From the NCBI GenBank assembly GCA_963753685.1, contig CAVWDE010000020.1, positions 124,001 to 188,000 of the forward strand: a DNA stretch of 64,000 nucleotides. Reading direction: 5' to 3'. The translations under genes were made by a program, and so were the position numbers. Of this stretch, positions 37,091-46,613 are shown in pieces; within the stretch, counting starts at the first letter, position 1; each line of letters begins with the position of its first letter. The notes below the pieces were generated by a model. The model ran no database searches, was not told the DNA's origin, and saw nothing but the letters and a program-made list of their open reading frames with translations. The DNA is from DATAOG01 sp963753685. GTDB lineage: Bacteria > Pseudomonadota > Alphaproteobacteria > Geminicoccales > Geminicoccaceae.

Positions 37091-37159
37091 TGGCGCTTGC
37101 GGTCCTGCTGATATAGACGGAGCGCGCCGTGGCGCTTCCGGCCCTGGAGATATAGAGGA
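37091..37159. repeat. Imperfect 30-bp direct repeat between mrp and hflK
   Basis: Two units start at 37091 and 37130 (39-base period) and agree at 24 of 30 positions; both begin TGGCGCTT and end in GATATAGA. They occupy the only space where the mrp and hflK promoters can lie, so they may be paired regulator sites or duplicated promoter elements. Confidence 0.5.
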
Positions 37160-37219
37160 CCCGGCGGCGCGGGCAAAGCCCTGGCGGGGCGCGACCACAG
37201 GAGCGAAAGGTAGCGACTG

Positions 37220-38416
37220 ATGCCGTGGAACAACCAAGGGGGCGGCTGGCAGGGCGGCGGCGGCCAGGGGCCTTGGGGCGGTCGTCCGGGCGGTGGCCAG
37301 CGGCCGCCGGACCTGGAAGAGTTGCTGCGGCGCAGTCAGGAGAAGGTCAAGAAGATCTTTCCGGGCGGCGTCGGCGGCGGCTTCGGCGGCAACCGCAAGG
37401 CGCTGGCGGCGGTGCCTCTGATCCTGATCGCGGTCTGGCTGGCGAGCGGCTTCTATCGCGTCGACCCGGACGAGCAGGGGGTCGTCGTGCGCTTCGGCCA
37501 GTGGGTCAAGCCAACCACCCAGCCGGGTCTCCACTGGCACATTCCGGCGCCGATCGAGACCGTGTTCCTGCCCAAGGTGACCCACTCCAACCGGGTCGAG
37601 ATCGGCTTTCGCACGGCCGCCGAGATCGGCCGCGGCGGTGCGACCCGGGAGGTCGCCAACGAGAGCCTGATGCTGACCGGTGACGAGAACATCGTCGACA
37701 TCAACTTCGTGCTCCTGTGGATGATCAAGGACGCGGGCGACTTCCTGTTCAACATCCGGGACCCGGAATCGACCGTGAAGGCGGTCGCCGAGAGCGTGAT
37801 GCGCGAGATCATCGGCAAGACGCCGATCGCCGAGGCGACCACCGAGGCCCGGGGCGCGATCGAGCAGCACGCGCGCGAGCAGACCCAGGCGATCCTCGAC
37901 GACTACGGCGCCGGCATCCTGGTCACCCAGGTGCAGCTGCAGAAGGTCGACCCGCCGGACGAGGTGATCGAGGCGTTCCGGGACGTCCAGCGGGCGCAGG
38001 CGGACCGCGAGCGCGCCCAGAACGAGGCCGAGTCGTTCGCCAACGACATCCTGCCCCGGGCGCGCGGCGAGGCCGAGCGGATCTCGCAGGAGGCCCAGGC
38101 CTACCGGCAGGAGGTGGTCGCCCGCGCCGAGGGCGACGCGCAACGCTTCCTGTCCGTCTACACCGAATACAACAAGGCGCGCGACGTGACCGTCAAGCGC
38201 ATCTATCTCGAGACCATGGAGGACGTGCTGCGCGGCATGAACAAGGTGCTGATCGATGAGTCTGCGAAGGGCACCGGCGTGGTGCCCTATCTGCCGCTGC
38301 CCGAGCTCGAGCGCCGGGCGCGCGAACGCGCCGCCACCCCGAGCACCAGCAGCGACGGAGCGCAGTCGAGCATCGGCGGAGCACAGTCGAGCACCGGCGG
38401 AGCGCAGTCGCAATGA
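37220..38416 (+). CDS. hflK: FtsH protease modulator HflK
   Basis: 398 residues behind an AAAGGTAG site. The N-terminus is Gly/Gln/Trp-rich (MPWNNQGGGWQGGGG) as in HflK, a membrane helix is at about 62-77, and the SPFH/band-7 domain follows (RVDPDEQGVVVRFGQW, PGLHWHIPAPIETVFLPKV). A long Ala/Glu/Arg helix (about 250-320) leads to a Ser/Gly/Gln-rich tail with three short repeats (GAQSS). HflK and HflC form a large inner-membrane cage around FtsH. The stop overlaps the hflC start by four bases (ATGA). Confidence 0.95.
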   Translation: MPWNNQGGGWQGGGGQGPWGGRPGGGQRPPDLEELLRRSQEKVKKIFPGGVGGGFGGNRKALAAVPLILIAVWLASGFYRVDPDEQGVVVRFGQWVKPTTQPGLHWHIPAPIETVFLPKVTHSNRVEIGFRTAAEIGRGGATREVANESLMLTGDENIVDINFVLLWMIKDAGDFLFNIRDPESTVKAVAESVMREIIGKTPIAEATTEARGAIEQHAREQTQAILDDYGAGILVTQVQLQKVDPPDEVIEAFRDVQRAQADRERAQNEAESFANDILPRARGEAERISQEAQAYRQEVVARAEGDAQRFLSVYTEYNKARDVTVKRIYLETMEDVLRGMNKVLIDESAKGTGVVPYLPLPELERRARERAATPSTSSDGAQSSIGGAQSSTGGAQSQ

Positions 38417-39408
38417 ACCGCAATCTGCTGATCAGCGCCGGCGCGCTCACGGCCGCCGTCCTGGTGCTGTTGATGAGCGCGCTGTTCACCGTGCATCAGA
38501 CCCAGCAGGCGCTGGTGCTGCAGTTCGGCGACACCAAGCGCGTGGTCACCGCCCCCGGCCTGCACGTCAAGCTGCCGTTCATTCAGAACGTCGTCGACAT
38601 CGACCGCCGGGTGCTCGATTTCGACGCCGAGGCGCAGGAGGTGATCCTCGGTGATCAGAAGCGGCTGGTGGTCGACGCCTTCGCCCGTTACCGGATCGTC
38701 GATCCATTGCGTTTCTACCAGTCGGTCGGCACCGAGGCGATCCTGCGCGGCCGCATCGACACCATCCTCGATGCGTCCCTGCGCAAGGTCCTGGGCGAGG
38801 TGCCGCTGTTCACGGTGCTGTCGGCCGATCGCGCCCAGCTGATGAACAAGATCCGCGATCAGGCGAACACCGAGACCAAGCAGTTCGGCATCGAGATCAT
38901 CGATGTGCGCATCAAGCGGGCGGATCTGCCGGCCGAGAACAGCCAGGCCATCTACCACCGGATGCAGACCGAGCGTGAGCGCGAGGCGAAGGAATTGCGG
39001 GCGCAGGGCGCCGAGCTGGCGCAGCGGATCCGCGCCCGGGCCGACCGCGAGCGGCGCGTGATCATCGCCGAAGCCCAGAAGGAGAGTCAGATCATCCGTG
39101 GCGAGGGCGACGCGCAGGCGGTCAAGATCTTCGCCGATGCGTTCGGCCGGGACGTCGACTTCTTCACCTTCTACCGCTCGATGCAGGCCTATAAGACGGC
39201 GCTCGGGGACGACTCCACGAGCGTGGTGCTGTCGCCGGACAGCCAGTTCTTCCGCTACTTCGACAACCCGGATGGGGTGTTGCAGACGGCGCACGGGGCC
39301 GAGACCACGCCGGGCGCGGCCGCGAGCGCGCCGCCGGCAGCGCCTCGGACGCCGCCCGCCGCGACGGTCGGGGTCGACCAGGCGCCGGCGGACAACAAGG
39401 TCGAGTAG
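38413..39408 (+). CDS. hflC: FtsH protease modulator HflC
   Basis: 331 residues. One N-terminal membrane helix (about 6-26), then the band-7 domain (FTVHQTQQALVLQFGDTKRV, GLHVKLPFIQNVVDIDRRV) and the helical part (IYHRMQTEREREAKELRAQG, REGDAQAVK-type GEGDAQAVKIFADAFG). The C-terminal tail after YFDNPDG is Ala/Pro-rich. It is the partner of HflK in the FtsH complex and is translationally coupled to it. Confidence 0.95.
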   Translation: MNRNLLISAGALTAAVLVLLMSALFTVHQTQQALVLQFGDTKRVVTAPGLHVKLPFIQNVVDIDRRVLDFDAEAQEVILGDQKRLVVDAFARYRIVDPLRFYQSVGTEAILRGRIDTILDASLRKVLGEVPLFTVLSADRAQLMNKIRDQANTETKQFGIEIIDVRIKRADLPAENSQAIYHRMQTEREREAKELRAQGAELAQRIRARADRERRVIIAEAQKESQIIRGEGDAQAVKIFADAFGRDVDFFTFYRSMQAYKTALGDDSTSVVLSPDSQFFRYFDNPDGVLQTAHGAETTPGAAASAPPAAPRTPPAATVGVDQAPADNKVE

Positions 39409-39495
39409 GCAAGGTGGCGGGTCCGCGCGCGCGATGCTGCCGGTCGGGGGCACGCGGTGCGGCCGGCGACCGGCAGGGGCAGAGGCGGCGACCCG

Positions 39496-39681
39496 ATGAC
39501 CGATCTGGCGACGGCCCTGGCGTTGGTGCTGGTGCTGGAGGGGCTGTTCTGGGCGCTGTCGCCGAACGCCATGAAGCGCGCCGCCGCGCTCGCCCAGGGC
39601 CTGGCCAACGAGCAGCTCCGGGTCGGTGGCCTGATCGCGGTCGCGCTCGGGGTTGTTCTGGTCTGGCTGGTGCGCGGCTGA
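39496..39681 (+). CDS. DUF2065 small inner-membrane protein
   Basis: 61 residues from the ATG at 39496. Two membrane helices: LATALALVLVLEGLFWALSP and the C-terminal LIAVALGVVLVWLV. The order hflC - DUF2065 - degP is standard in alphaproteobacteria, which together with the N-terminal LALVLEGL-type motif makes the assignment secure. Function is unknown; the context suggests a link to membrane protein quality control. Confidence 0.85.
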   Translation: MTDLATALALVLVLEGLFWALSPNAMKRAAALAQGLANEQLRVGGLIAVALGVVLVWLVRG

Positions 39682-39761
39682 CGGCGGTCCGAGGCGTCGC
39701 TTTTCCCCCGGATTTCATGGCGCGGGATCGATTTCGCGCGTATGCTTAGATAGCTGCCTGA

Positions 39762-39779
39762 CCGATCATGCCGATCATG
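39762..39779. repeat. Perfect tandem 9-bp repeat CCGATCATG upstream of degP
   Basis: Two adjoining identical copies, 80 bases before the degP start and 15 bases after a TATGCT (39741-39746) that could be a -10 element. Possible regulator half-sites or an early transcribed duplication. Confidence 0.35.
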
Positions 39780-39858
39780 GCGCGGCAATTGGGTGTCCTT
39801 CCGTAGAGCGAGGTCGACCGCTGGAATTGTCAGCGGGCGAGGTCGTGGAGAACTGTAC

Positions 39859-41418
39859 ATGAGCCTGGTGACCGCCTTCGCCCCTGCCAACCCGACGCGA
39901 TCGCGCGGCCGTGCGCGACGGGCTGGTCGCACGCTGTGGCTTGCCGTGGGGCTGGTTGGCCTGGTGGTGGGACCCCAGCCGAGCCGCGCGGGACCACCGC
40001 AGATCAGCTTTGCCGACATCGTCGACCGGGTCGCGCCGGCGGTGGTCAACATCGCGACCAGCAAGGTCGTCCCGCGCGGTCAGAACCCGGCGTTCCCGTT
40101 CCCGGCACCGCCGCCGGGCTCGCCGTTCGAGGACTTCTTTCGTGAGTTCTTCGACCGTGACCGGCCGCCGGAGCAGGCGCCGCAGCGCCAGGCGTCGCTG
40201 GGCTCGGGCTTCGTGGTCGACCCCGCCGGCTACGTGGTCACCAACAACCACGTGATCGCCGAGGCCGACGAGATCTCGGTGATCTTCGGCGACGATACGA
40301 CCTACAAGGCGAAGCTGGTCGGGCGCGACCAGAAGACCGACCTGGCAGTGCTCAAGATCGATGGCGACAAGCCGTTCCCGGCGGTCACCTTCGGCGACAG
40401 CGACCACATCCGGGTCGGCGACTGGATCATCGCGATCGGCAATCCGTTCGGCCTGGGCAGCACGGTCACCGCCGGCATCATCTCGGCGCGCTCGCGCGAC
40501 ATCCGGGCCGGGCCGTACGACGACTTCCTGCAGGTCGACGCGCCGATCAACCGCGGCAACTCCGGCGGCCCGAGCTTCGATCTGAACGGCGAGGTGATCG
40601 GCATCAACACCGCGATCTTCTCGCCGAGCGGCGGCAACGTCGGGATCGGCTTCGCGATCCCGTCCAACCTCGCCCTGCCGGTGATCCAGTCGCTCAAGAA
40701 CGAGGGCAAGGTCAAGCGCGGCTGGCTCGGGGTGCGGATCCAGACCGTGACCGAGGAGATCGCCGACAGCCTGGGCCTGCATGGCGCGGCCGGGGCGCTG
40801 GTCGCGAGCGTGACGCCCGGCGGGCCGGCCGAGCAGGCCAAGATCGAGGCGGGCGATGTCATCCTCGAGTTCGACGGCAAGAAGATCGACCGGATGCGCG
40901 GCCTGCCGCGGATCGTCGCCGAAACGCCGATCGGCGAGGCGGCCAAGGTCGTGGTCTGGCGCCACGGCGAGAAGAAGACCTTCGACGTCACCCTCGGCCA
41001 GCTGCCGGAGGAGGAGGAGCTGGCGGCGCTGACCGAGGGCGAGGCCGATACCCCGACCTCGGCCGACATCGATGCGCTCGGGGTCACGGTCGCGACCATC
41101 ACCGACGAGCTCAGGACCCGCTTCCAGCTCGGCGAGGACATCAAGGGCGTGGTGATCATGAACGTCGCCGACGGCGGCGCCGCCAGCAAAGAGAACCTGC
41201 GCGCCGGCGATGTGATCGTCGAGGTCGGCCAGGAGGAAGTGCACTCGCCGCCCGAGGTCGCAGCCAAGGTCAATCAGGCGCGCCAGGACGAGAAGAAGTC
41301 GGTCCTGTTGCTGATCGATCGTCAGGGCGATCTGCGCTTCGTGGCACTCCGCCTGGCCGACGCGACCACGTCGCCGGCACCGGCACCGGCACCAGCGCCG
41401 GTGCCCGCGCCGCAGTAG
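39859..41418 (+). CDS. degP: Periplasmic serine endoprotease DegP/DegQ (Do family)
   Basis: 519 residues from the ATG at 39859. An Arg-rich start and hydrophobic stretch (about 24-44) make a signal peptide ending near PSRAG. The trypsin-like triad is His131 (VVTNNHVIAEADEI), Asp161 (KTDLAVLKID) and Ser235 (NRGNSGGPSF). Two PDZ domains follow, about 285-380 and 415-505. The Pro/Phe-rich LA loop (about 72-108) is as expected. It degrades or refolds damaged envelope proteins. The last residues are an Ala/Pro repeat. Confidence 0.93.
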   Translation: MSLVTAFAPANPTRSRGRARRAGRTLWLAVGLVGLVVGPQPSRAGPPQISFADIVDRVAPAVVNIATSKVVPRGQNPAFPFPAPPPGSPFEDFFREFFDRDRPPEQAPQRQASLGSGFVVDPAGYVVTNNHVIAEADEISVIFGDDTTYKAKLVGRDQKTDLAVLKIDGDKPFPAVTFGDSDHIRVGDWIIAIGNPFGLGSTVTAGIISARSRDIRAGPYDDFLQVDAPINRGNSGGPSFDLNGEVIGINTAIFSPSGGNVGIGFAIPSNLALPVIQSLKNEGKVKRGWLGVRIQTVTEEIADSLGLHGAAGALVASVTPGGPAEQAKIEAGDVILEFDGKKIDRMRGLPRIVAETPIGEAAKVVVWRHGEKKTFDVTLGQLPEEEELAALTEGEADTPTSADIDALGVTVATITDELRTRFQLGEDIKGVVIMNVADGGAASKENLRAGDVIVEVGQEEVHSPPEVAAKVNQARQDEKKSVLLLIDRQGDLRFVALRLADATTSPAPAPAPAPVPAPQ

Positions 41419-41514
41419 CTTCGGCACCCGGCGGCCGGGGCGATAGCGGGTCCGCGCCGCGTCGGGCCATCGACGGCCCGGCGCAGCGCGAGATGGCGCG
41501 GTCGCCACGCGCAC

Positions 41515-42399
41515 TCAGGCGAGCACGAAGTCGCGCCGGGCGATGCCCTGCAGATAGAGCAGAGCGGTCAGGTCGCCGTGGTTGATGGCGACCGGGACGG
41601 CCGCCCTGACCACCGGATGGGCTCGATAGGCGACCCCGAGGCCGGCTGCCTTCAGCATCGGCAGGTCGTTGGCGCCGTCGCCGACCGCAAGGATCGCGGC
41701 CGGCGCGAGCCCGCGCACCCGCGCCAGGCGCCTCAGCAGGGCAAGCTTGCTATCCGGACCGCGCACCGGCTCGAGCACCCGGCCGGTCAGGCGGCCGGCG
41801 CTGGCCTCCAGACGATTGGCCTGGACCAGATCGAAGCCGAGCGCTGCGCGCACCCGCTCCGTGAACGGCGCGAAGCCGCCGGAGACCAGCGCGGTGGTGG
41901 CGCCCCGCGCGCGCATCGTCCGGACCAGGGTGGTCGCCCCCGGCATCAGGCGGACGCGTTCCCGATAGATCTCCTCGAGGACCGTGACCGGCAGGGCCGC
42001 GAGCAGCCCGACCCGGGCCGCAAGTGCTTTGCGGAAGTCGAGCTCGCCGTTCATGGCGCGCCGGGTGATCGCCGCGACCTCGGCCTGGATGCCGAGCGCG
42101 CCCGCGACTTCATCGATGCACTCGACCGTGATCACGGTCGAATCCATGTCGCTGACCAGCAGCTGCTTGACCCGCGCCGCGGCTGGCACCAGCACCGCAT
42201 CGATGCCGGCGTCCGCAAGGGTCTGCCGGAGCGTCCCGGCGAGCGCCGCCCCGGCGGCGTCCCCGAGCGCGAACTCGCAGGCCTCAGCCTCGGCGAGCCA
42301 GCGCGGTCCGGCGCCGAGTGCGCGGCCGACCTCGGCGACCAGCTCAGGCGCGAGCGGCGCCCGTGCGGGATCGGCGATCAGGCAGAGGACCTGGCTCAC
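41515..42399 (-). CDS. serB: Phosphoserine phosphatase
   Basis: 294 residues. The HAD nucleophile motif is DMDST (84-88, with Asp84 and Asp86), motif II lies in TALVSGGFAPFTERV, and motif III/IV is AVGDGANDLPML. The first 75 residues form the degenerate ACT-like N-domain typical of longer SerB proteins. It makes L-serine from phosphoserine as the last biosynthetic step. It is convergent with degP and divergent from miaA, the normal arrangement for this part of alphaproteobacterial chromosomes. Confidence 0.93.
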   Translation of the reverse strand: MSQVLCLIADPARAPLAPELVAEVGRALGAGPRWLAEAEACEFALGDAAGAALAGTLRQTLADAGIDAVLVPAAARVKQLLVSDMDSTVITVECIDEVAGALGIQAEVAAITRRAMNGELDFRKALAARVGLLAALPVTVLEEIYRERVRLMPGATTLVRTMRARGATTALVSGGFAPFTERVRAALGFDLVQANRLEASAGRLTGRVLEPVRGPDSKLALLRRLARVRGLAPAAILAVGDGANDLPMLKAAGLGVAYRAHPVVRAAVPVAINHGDLTALLYLQGIARRDFVLA

Positions 42400-42446
42400 C
42401 GCCCTGCGCCCGTTCGGCCCCGGCTCACCTTGCCCCGAGCCGTCCG

Positions 42447-43415
42447 ATGAGCGGTCTGATCGTGATCGGCGGCCCGAGCGCGAGCGGCAAGTCGGCGCTG
42501 GCGCTGCGCCTGGCCGAGGCCCTGGGTGGCGTGATCATCAATGCCGACAGCATGCAACTCTACCGCGAGTTGCCGCTGCTCACGGCGCGGCCCAGCCCGG
42601 CCGACGAGGCCCGGCTGCCGCACCGCCTGTTCGGCGTGCTCGGCGCCGCCGATCCGGCCTCGGTCGGGCGCTGGCTCGAGCTCGCCGGCGCAGCGATCGC
42701 AGCCAGCGCCGCCGCGGACCGGCTGCCGATCGTGGTCGGCGGCACCGGCCTCTATCTGTCCGCTCTGCTGCGGGGGCTGGCGCCGGTGCCGCCCGTGCCG
42801 GCGGCCGCTCGGGCCGAGGCCGAGGCGATGTTCGAGCGCCTGGGCGGAGCGGGTCTGCACGCCCTGCTCATGCGGCGCGATCCGGTCATGGCGGCGCGGC
42901 TGCGCCCGAGCGACCGGCAACGGCTGATCCGCGCCTTCGAGGTGGTGAGCGCGACCGGCCGCTCGCTCGCCGACTGGCAGGCCGAACCCCGGTTCAAGCT
43001 GTCTTTGCCGCAACCGGTCGCGGGCTTCGCCCTGCTGCCGCCACGCGCCGACCTGCACCTCCGGATCGAGCGCCGGCTGCAGGCGATGATCGCGGCGGGC
43101 GCGCTGGCCGAGCTGCGCGCGCTGCGTCACGCCCACCCGGAGCCCGATCTGCCGCTCCTCAAGGCGGTCGCGGTCCCCGAGCTCTGCGCCCATCTGGACG
43201 GCTGCCTCGATCTCGCAACTGCGCTCGCGCGCGCCGGCGTGCGCACGCGCCAGTACGCCAAGCGCCAGGCGACCTGGCTGCGCCATCAGCTGCCCGAGCT
43301 GGAGCCGCTCCAGGGATTCGGCGACGAGCCTTTGGTCCTGCCGGATCTGCAGAGGCTCAAGCGCCGCTTGTTGACCGATGCCGCGTTGCCGCATAGTTTC
43401 CGATCCAGCCCTTAA
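42447..43415 (+). CDS. miaA: tRNA dimethylallyltransferase
   Basis: The ATG at 42447 gives 322 residues. P-loop GPSASGKS is at 9-16, followed by NADSMQLYRELPLLTARPS and VVGGTGLYLSALLRGL; the late motif TRQYAKRQATWLR binds tRNA. MiaA adds dimethylallyl to A37 of tRNAs reading UNN codons, which needs the isoprenoid diphosphate donor. It is divergent from serB by 47 bases and lies 78 bases before ilvB. Confidence 0.94.
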   Translation: MSGLIVIGGPSASGKSALALRLAEALGGVIINADSMQLYRELPLLTARPSPADEARLPHRLFGVLGAADPASVGRWLELAGAAIAASAAADRLPIVVGGTGLYLSALLRGLAPVPPVPAAARAEAEAMFERLGGAGLHALLMRRDPVMAARLRPSDRQRLIRAFEVVSATGRSLADWQAEPRFKLSLPQPVAGFALLPPRADLHLRIERRLQAMIAAGALAELRALRHAHPEPDLPLLKAVAVPELCAHLDGCLDLATALARAGVRTRQYAKRQATWLRHQLPELEPLQGFGDEPLVLPDLQRLKRRLLTDAALPHSFRSSP

Positions 43416-43493
43416 AGAGGGCCAAAAAAGCCGGCGTACGAAGGGCAGCCCACCCCAATCGACCGCCGAGGCATCGATCGAGGAGCCAAAATC

Positions 43494-45307
43494 ATGCCAG
43501 ATGCCGCCTCCCTGACCCGAACCGACGCCCAGACTCAGGCGACGACCCAGCCGATGACCGGCTCGGAGGTCGTGCTCCAGGCGCTGGTCGAGCAGGGGGT
43601 CGAGGTGGTATTTGGCTATCCGGGCGGTGCCGTGCTGCCGATTTATGACGCGATCTTCAAGCAGGATAGGATTCGCCACATCCTGGTGCGGCACGAGCAG
43701 GGTGCGGTCCACGCCGCCGAGGGCTACGCGCGCTCGACCGGCCGGGTGGGCGTCGTCCTGGTGACCTCGGGCCCGGGCGCCACCAACACCGTGACCGGCC
43801 TGACCGACGCGCTCATGGACAGCGTGCCGGTCGTGTGTCTCACCGGCCAAGTGCCGACCCACATGATCGGCAACGACGCCTTTCAGGAGGCGGATACGGT
43901 CGGCATCACGCGGCCCTGCACCAAGCACAACTACCTGGTCAAGTCGGGCGATGCGGTCGCGCGCGTGGTCCACGAGGCGTTCCACGTCGCGCGCAGCGGC
44001 CGTCCGGGCCCGGTCGTGATCGACCTGCCCAAGGACATCCTGATGGGCCCGGCGACCTACATCGGCGCCGACCAGGTCCGGCATCGGACCTACAACCCCC
44101 GGGTCGAGCCGCAGCCGGAGCCGATCGCGCGGGCGGTCGACCTGATGACCAAAGCGCAGCGGCCGATCTTCTACGTCGGCGGCGGGGTGATCAACTCCGG
44201 CCTCGAGGCTTCGGCCCTGGTCACCGAGCTGGTGCGCGCGACCGGCTTCCCGATCACGCTGACCCTGATGGGGCTCGGCGGCTATCCGGCCTCGGACCCG
44301 CAGTTCATCGGCATGCTCGGCATGCACGGCACCTACGAGGCCAACCTCGCGATGCACGGGTGCGATCTGATGATCGCGATCGGCGCGCGCTTCGACGATC
44401 GGGTGACCGGCCGCCTGGACCGGTTCTCGCCGGGCTCGCAGAAGATCCAGATCGACATCGATCCGAGCTCGATCAACAAAAACGTGCCGGTCGACGTCGC
44501 GATCGTGGGCGATGCCACGCGCGCGCTGCGGGCGCTGCTCGACGGCCTGGCGGGCCAAGGGCAACCAGGCCGACCCGGCCAGACTCGAGCCCTGGTGGGC
44601 GAAAAATCCGCGAATGGCAGGCCAAGGACAGCCTGCGCTACCGCCAGAACGGCAAGGTCATCAAGCCGCAGTATGCGATCCAGCGCCTGTACCAGCTGAC
44701 CAAGGACCGCGAGACCTACATCACCACCGAAGTCGGTCAGCATCAGATGTGGGCCGCCCAGCACTACAAGTTCGAGCAGCCGCGCCACTGGATGACCTCG
44801 GGCGGGCTCGGGACCATGGGCTACGGCCTGCCGTCGGCCATGGGCGTGCAGGTCGCGCACCCGGACGCGCTCGTGATCGACATCGCGGGCGAGGCGTCCT
44901 GGGTCATGAACATGCAGGAGATGTCGACCATCGTGCAGTATCGCCTGCCGGTGAAGTCGTTCATCCTCAACAATTCCTACATGGGCATGGTCCGCCAGTG
45001 GCAGGAGTTCTTCCACGGCAATCGCTACAGCGAGAGCTACATGGACAGCCTGCCGGACTTCGTGAAGCTGGCCGACGCGTTCGGGGCGGTCGGCCTGCGC
45101 GCGCAGACGCCGGACCAGGTCGACGACGTGATCAAGGCGATGATCGAGACCCCGCGGCCGGTAATCGCCGACATCGTGGTCGACCGCGCCGAGAACGTCT
45201 ACCCGATGATCCCGGGCGGCGCGGCGCACAACGAGATCAAGCTCTGCCCCGAGGACGACGGCGCCGAGCCGGTACAGCGCTCCGAAGAGGGCATGGTCCT
45301 CGTCTGA
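43494..45307 (+). pseudogene. ilvB: Acetolactate synthase large subunit, interrupted by two single-base frameshifts
   Basis: The start ATG follows GAGGAG. The first frame covers the ThDP-binding and central domains (VVFGYPGGAVLPIYDAIFK, catalytic Glu in VRHEQGAVHAAEGYARST). At about 44540 an extra C in GGCCTGG shifts the frame, and at about 44605 an extra A in a run of five A shifts it again; WRAKGNQADPARLEPWWAK sits in the middle frame. The third frame gives the C-terminal domain (GEASWVMNMQEMSTIVQ, NNSYMGMVRQWQE). Corrected length is about 603 residues, which is normal. Two run-length errors 65 bases apart in a core enzyme, beside intact ilvH and ilvC, point to sequencing error. Confidence 0.9.
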
Positions 45308-45387
45308 CCGCCCATTGCGCCGCCTGCGGTCCGGATGCCGCCCAGGCGGCGCCGGACCCAGGGATTGCGGAGCAGGGGTAGCGTGTC

Positions 45388-45894
45388 ATGAGCCAGCCGG
45401 AGCAGCGTCACACGATCGCGGTGCTGGTCGACAACGAGCCGGGCGTGCTCGCCCGGGTGATCGGCCTGTTCTCGGGCCGGGGCTACAACATCGACAGCCT
45501 GACGGTAGCCGAGGTCGACCGCGCGAACGGCCGCTCGCGGATCAACATCGTGACCACCGGCACCGCCCAGGTGATCGAGCAGATCAAGGCGCTGCTCGAC
45601 AAGCTGGTGCCGGTGCACAAGGTCGCCGACCTCACGGTCGATGGCCCCTGCCTCGAGCGCGAGCTCGCCCTCGTCAAGGTCACGGGCGAGCGCGAGAAGC
45701 GGGTGCAGGCGCTCCGGATCGCCGATTTCATGCACGCCCGCCTGGTCGACAGCACGCTCGACAGCTTCGTCTTCGAGATCACGGGCTCGCCCTCGGAGAT
45801 CGACGCCTTCATCGACCTCATGGAGCCGCTCGGCCTCGCCGAGGTCAGCCGCGCCGGCGTGGTCGCGATCGCGCACGGGGCAAGGGTCCTGTGA
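45388..45894 (+). CDS. ilvH: Acetolactate synthase small (regulatory) subunit
   Basis: 168 residues. The N-terminal ACT domain (HTIAVLVDNEPGVLARVIGL, GYNIDSLTVAEVD) binds valine for feedback inhibition; the C-terminal domain has ELALVKVTGERE and FVFEITGSPSEIDAFIDLM. It activates and regulates the IlvB catalytic subunit. It follows ilvB by 80 bases with AGCAGGGGTAG as ribosome site. Confidence 0.95.
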   Translation: MSQPEQRHTIAVLVDNEPGVLARVIGLFSGRGYNIDSLTVAEVDRANGRSRINIVTTGTAQVIEQIKALLDKLVPVHKVADLTVDGPCLERELALVKVTGEREKRVQALRIADFMHARLVDSTLDSFVFEITGSPSEIDAFIDLMEPLGLAEVSRAGVVAIAHGARVL

Positions 45895-45956
45895 TAGGCT
45901 CATGGTCGTGCATTGGAGGGCAGGGCGGTCGGCGTCTGCCCCTGCGGAGGTAGCCG

Positions 45957-46508
45957 ATGGCCAAGGCGCAGCCATATCTCTGGACCGTCGAGGATTTTCT
46001 CGCGTTCGAGGGCCAAGAGCCCGAGCGCTACGAGTTCGTCGACGGCATCGTGCGTATGATGACCGGCGGGTCAGTCGCGCACGGCGTGATCAAGAACAAC
46101 GTGACGAATGCTCTCAACGCGGCGCTGGGCGAAGGTCCCTGTATTGCGATCGTCGACGAGCTGAAGGTCGTGACTGAGACCGCAGTCATGTATCCAGATG
46201 TGGTCGTGGCCTGTCGGCCTTTGGCGCCCGACGACGACCGTATCCTCGATCCCGCGGTCGTTGTCGAGGTGCTCTCGCCGACCACCGAGCGCCAAGATCG
46301 AATCGCTAAGTGGCGGGAGTACCAGGAGATCGCTTCCCTCCAGCACGTCCTTCTGATTGCGCAAAGGGAGCGGCGAATCGAAGTCCACTCGCGCACGGAG
46401 CGTGGCTGGGAGCTGGTTGCCGTCGAGCCTCCCGAGGATGCGGTCATTCTGGAGGGCGCGGGCGTAACACTGTCGCTGGAAGCGATCTACCGGCGGAGCG
46501 GCCGCTGA
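45957..46508 (+). CDS. Uma2 family (DUF820) restriction-endonuclease-like protein
   Basis: 183 residues, start behind GCGGAGG. Landmarks are WTVEDFLAFEGQEPERYEFV, MYPDVVVACRPL and AVVVEVLSPTTERQDRIAKW, which keep the presumed Asp, Glu and Lys of a PD-(D/E)XK core. G+C is lower than in the flanking ilvH and ilvC, and it breaks an otherwise conserved ilvH-ilvC neighbourhood, so it was probably inserted. It is the third Uma2 gene of the window. Confidence 0.85.
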   Translation: MAKAQPYLWTVEDFLAFEGQEPERYEFVDGIVRMMTGGSVAHGVIKNNVTNALNAALGEGPCIAIVDELKVVTETAVMYPDVVVACRPLAPDDDRILDPAVVVEVLSPTTERQDRIAKWREYQEIASLQHVLLIAQRERRIEVHSRTERGWELVAVEPPEDAVILEGAGVTLSLEAIYRRSGR

Positions 46509-46613
46509 GCGAGGGGCGGCTTGATCGCGCGTCGCCGGTTGCCTACAAGGCTCTGGCCGAATGAAGCCAGCGAGGCCCGCCTCGCCACCAAACCAAAGCC
46601 GGAGGCCCGCGCG

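Noticed and set aside
42396..44564. 722-codon minus-strand frame across miaA and ilvB
   Set aside because: It is an antisense shadow; both plus-strand genes are recognised enzymes.
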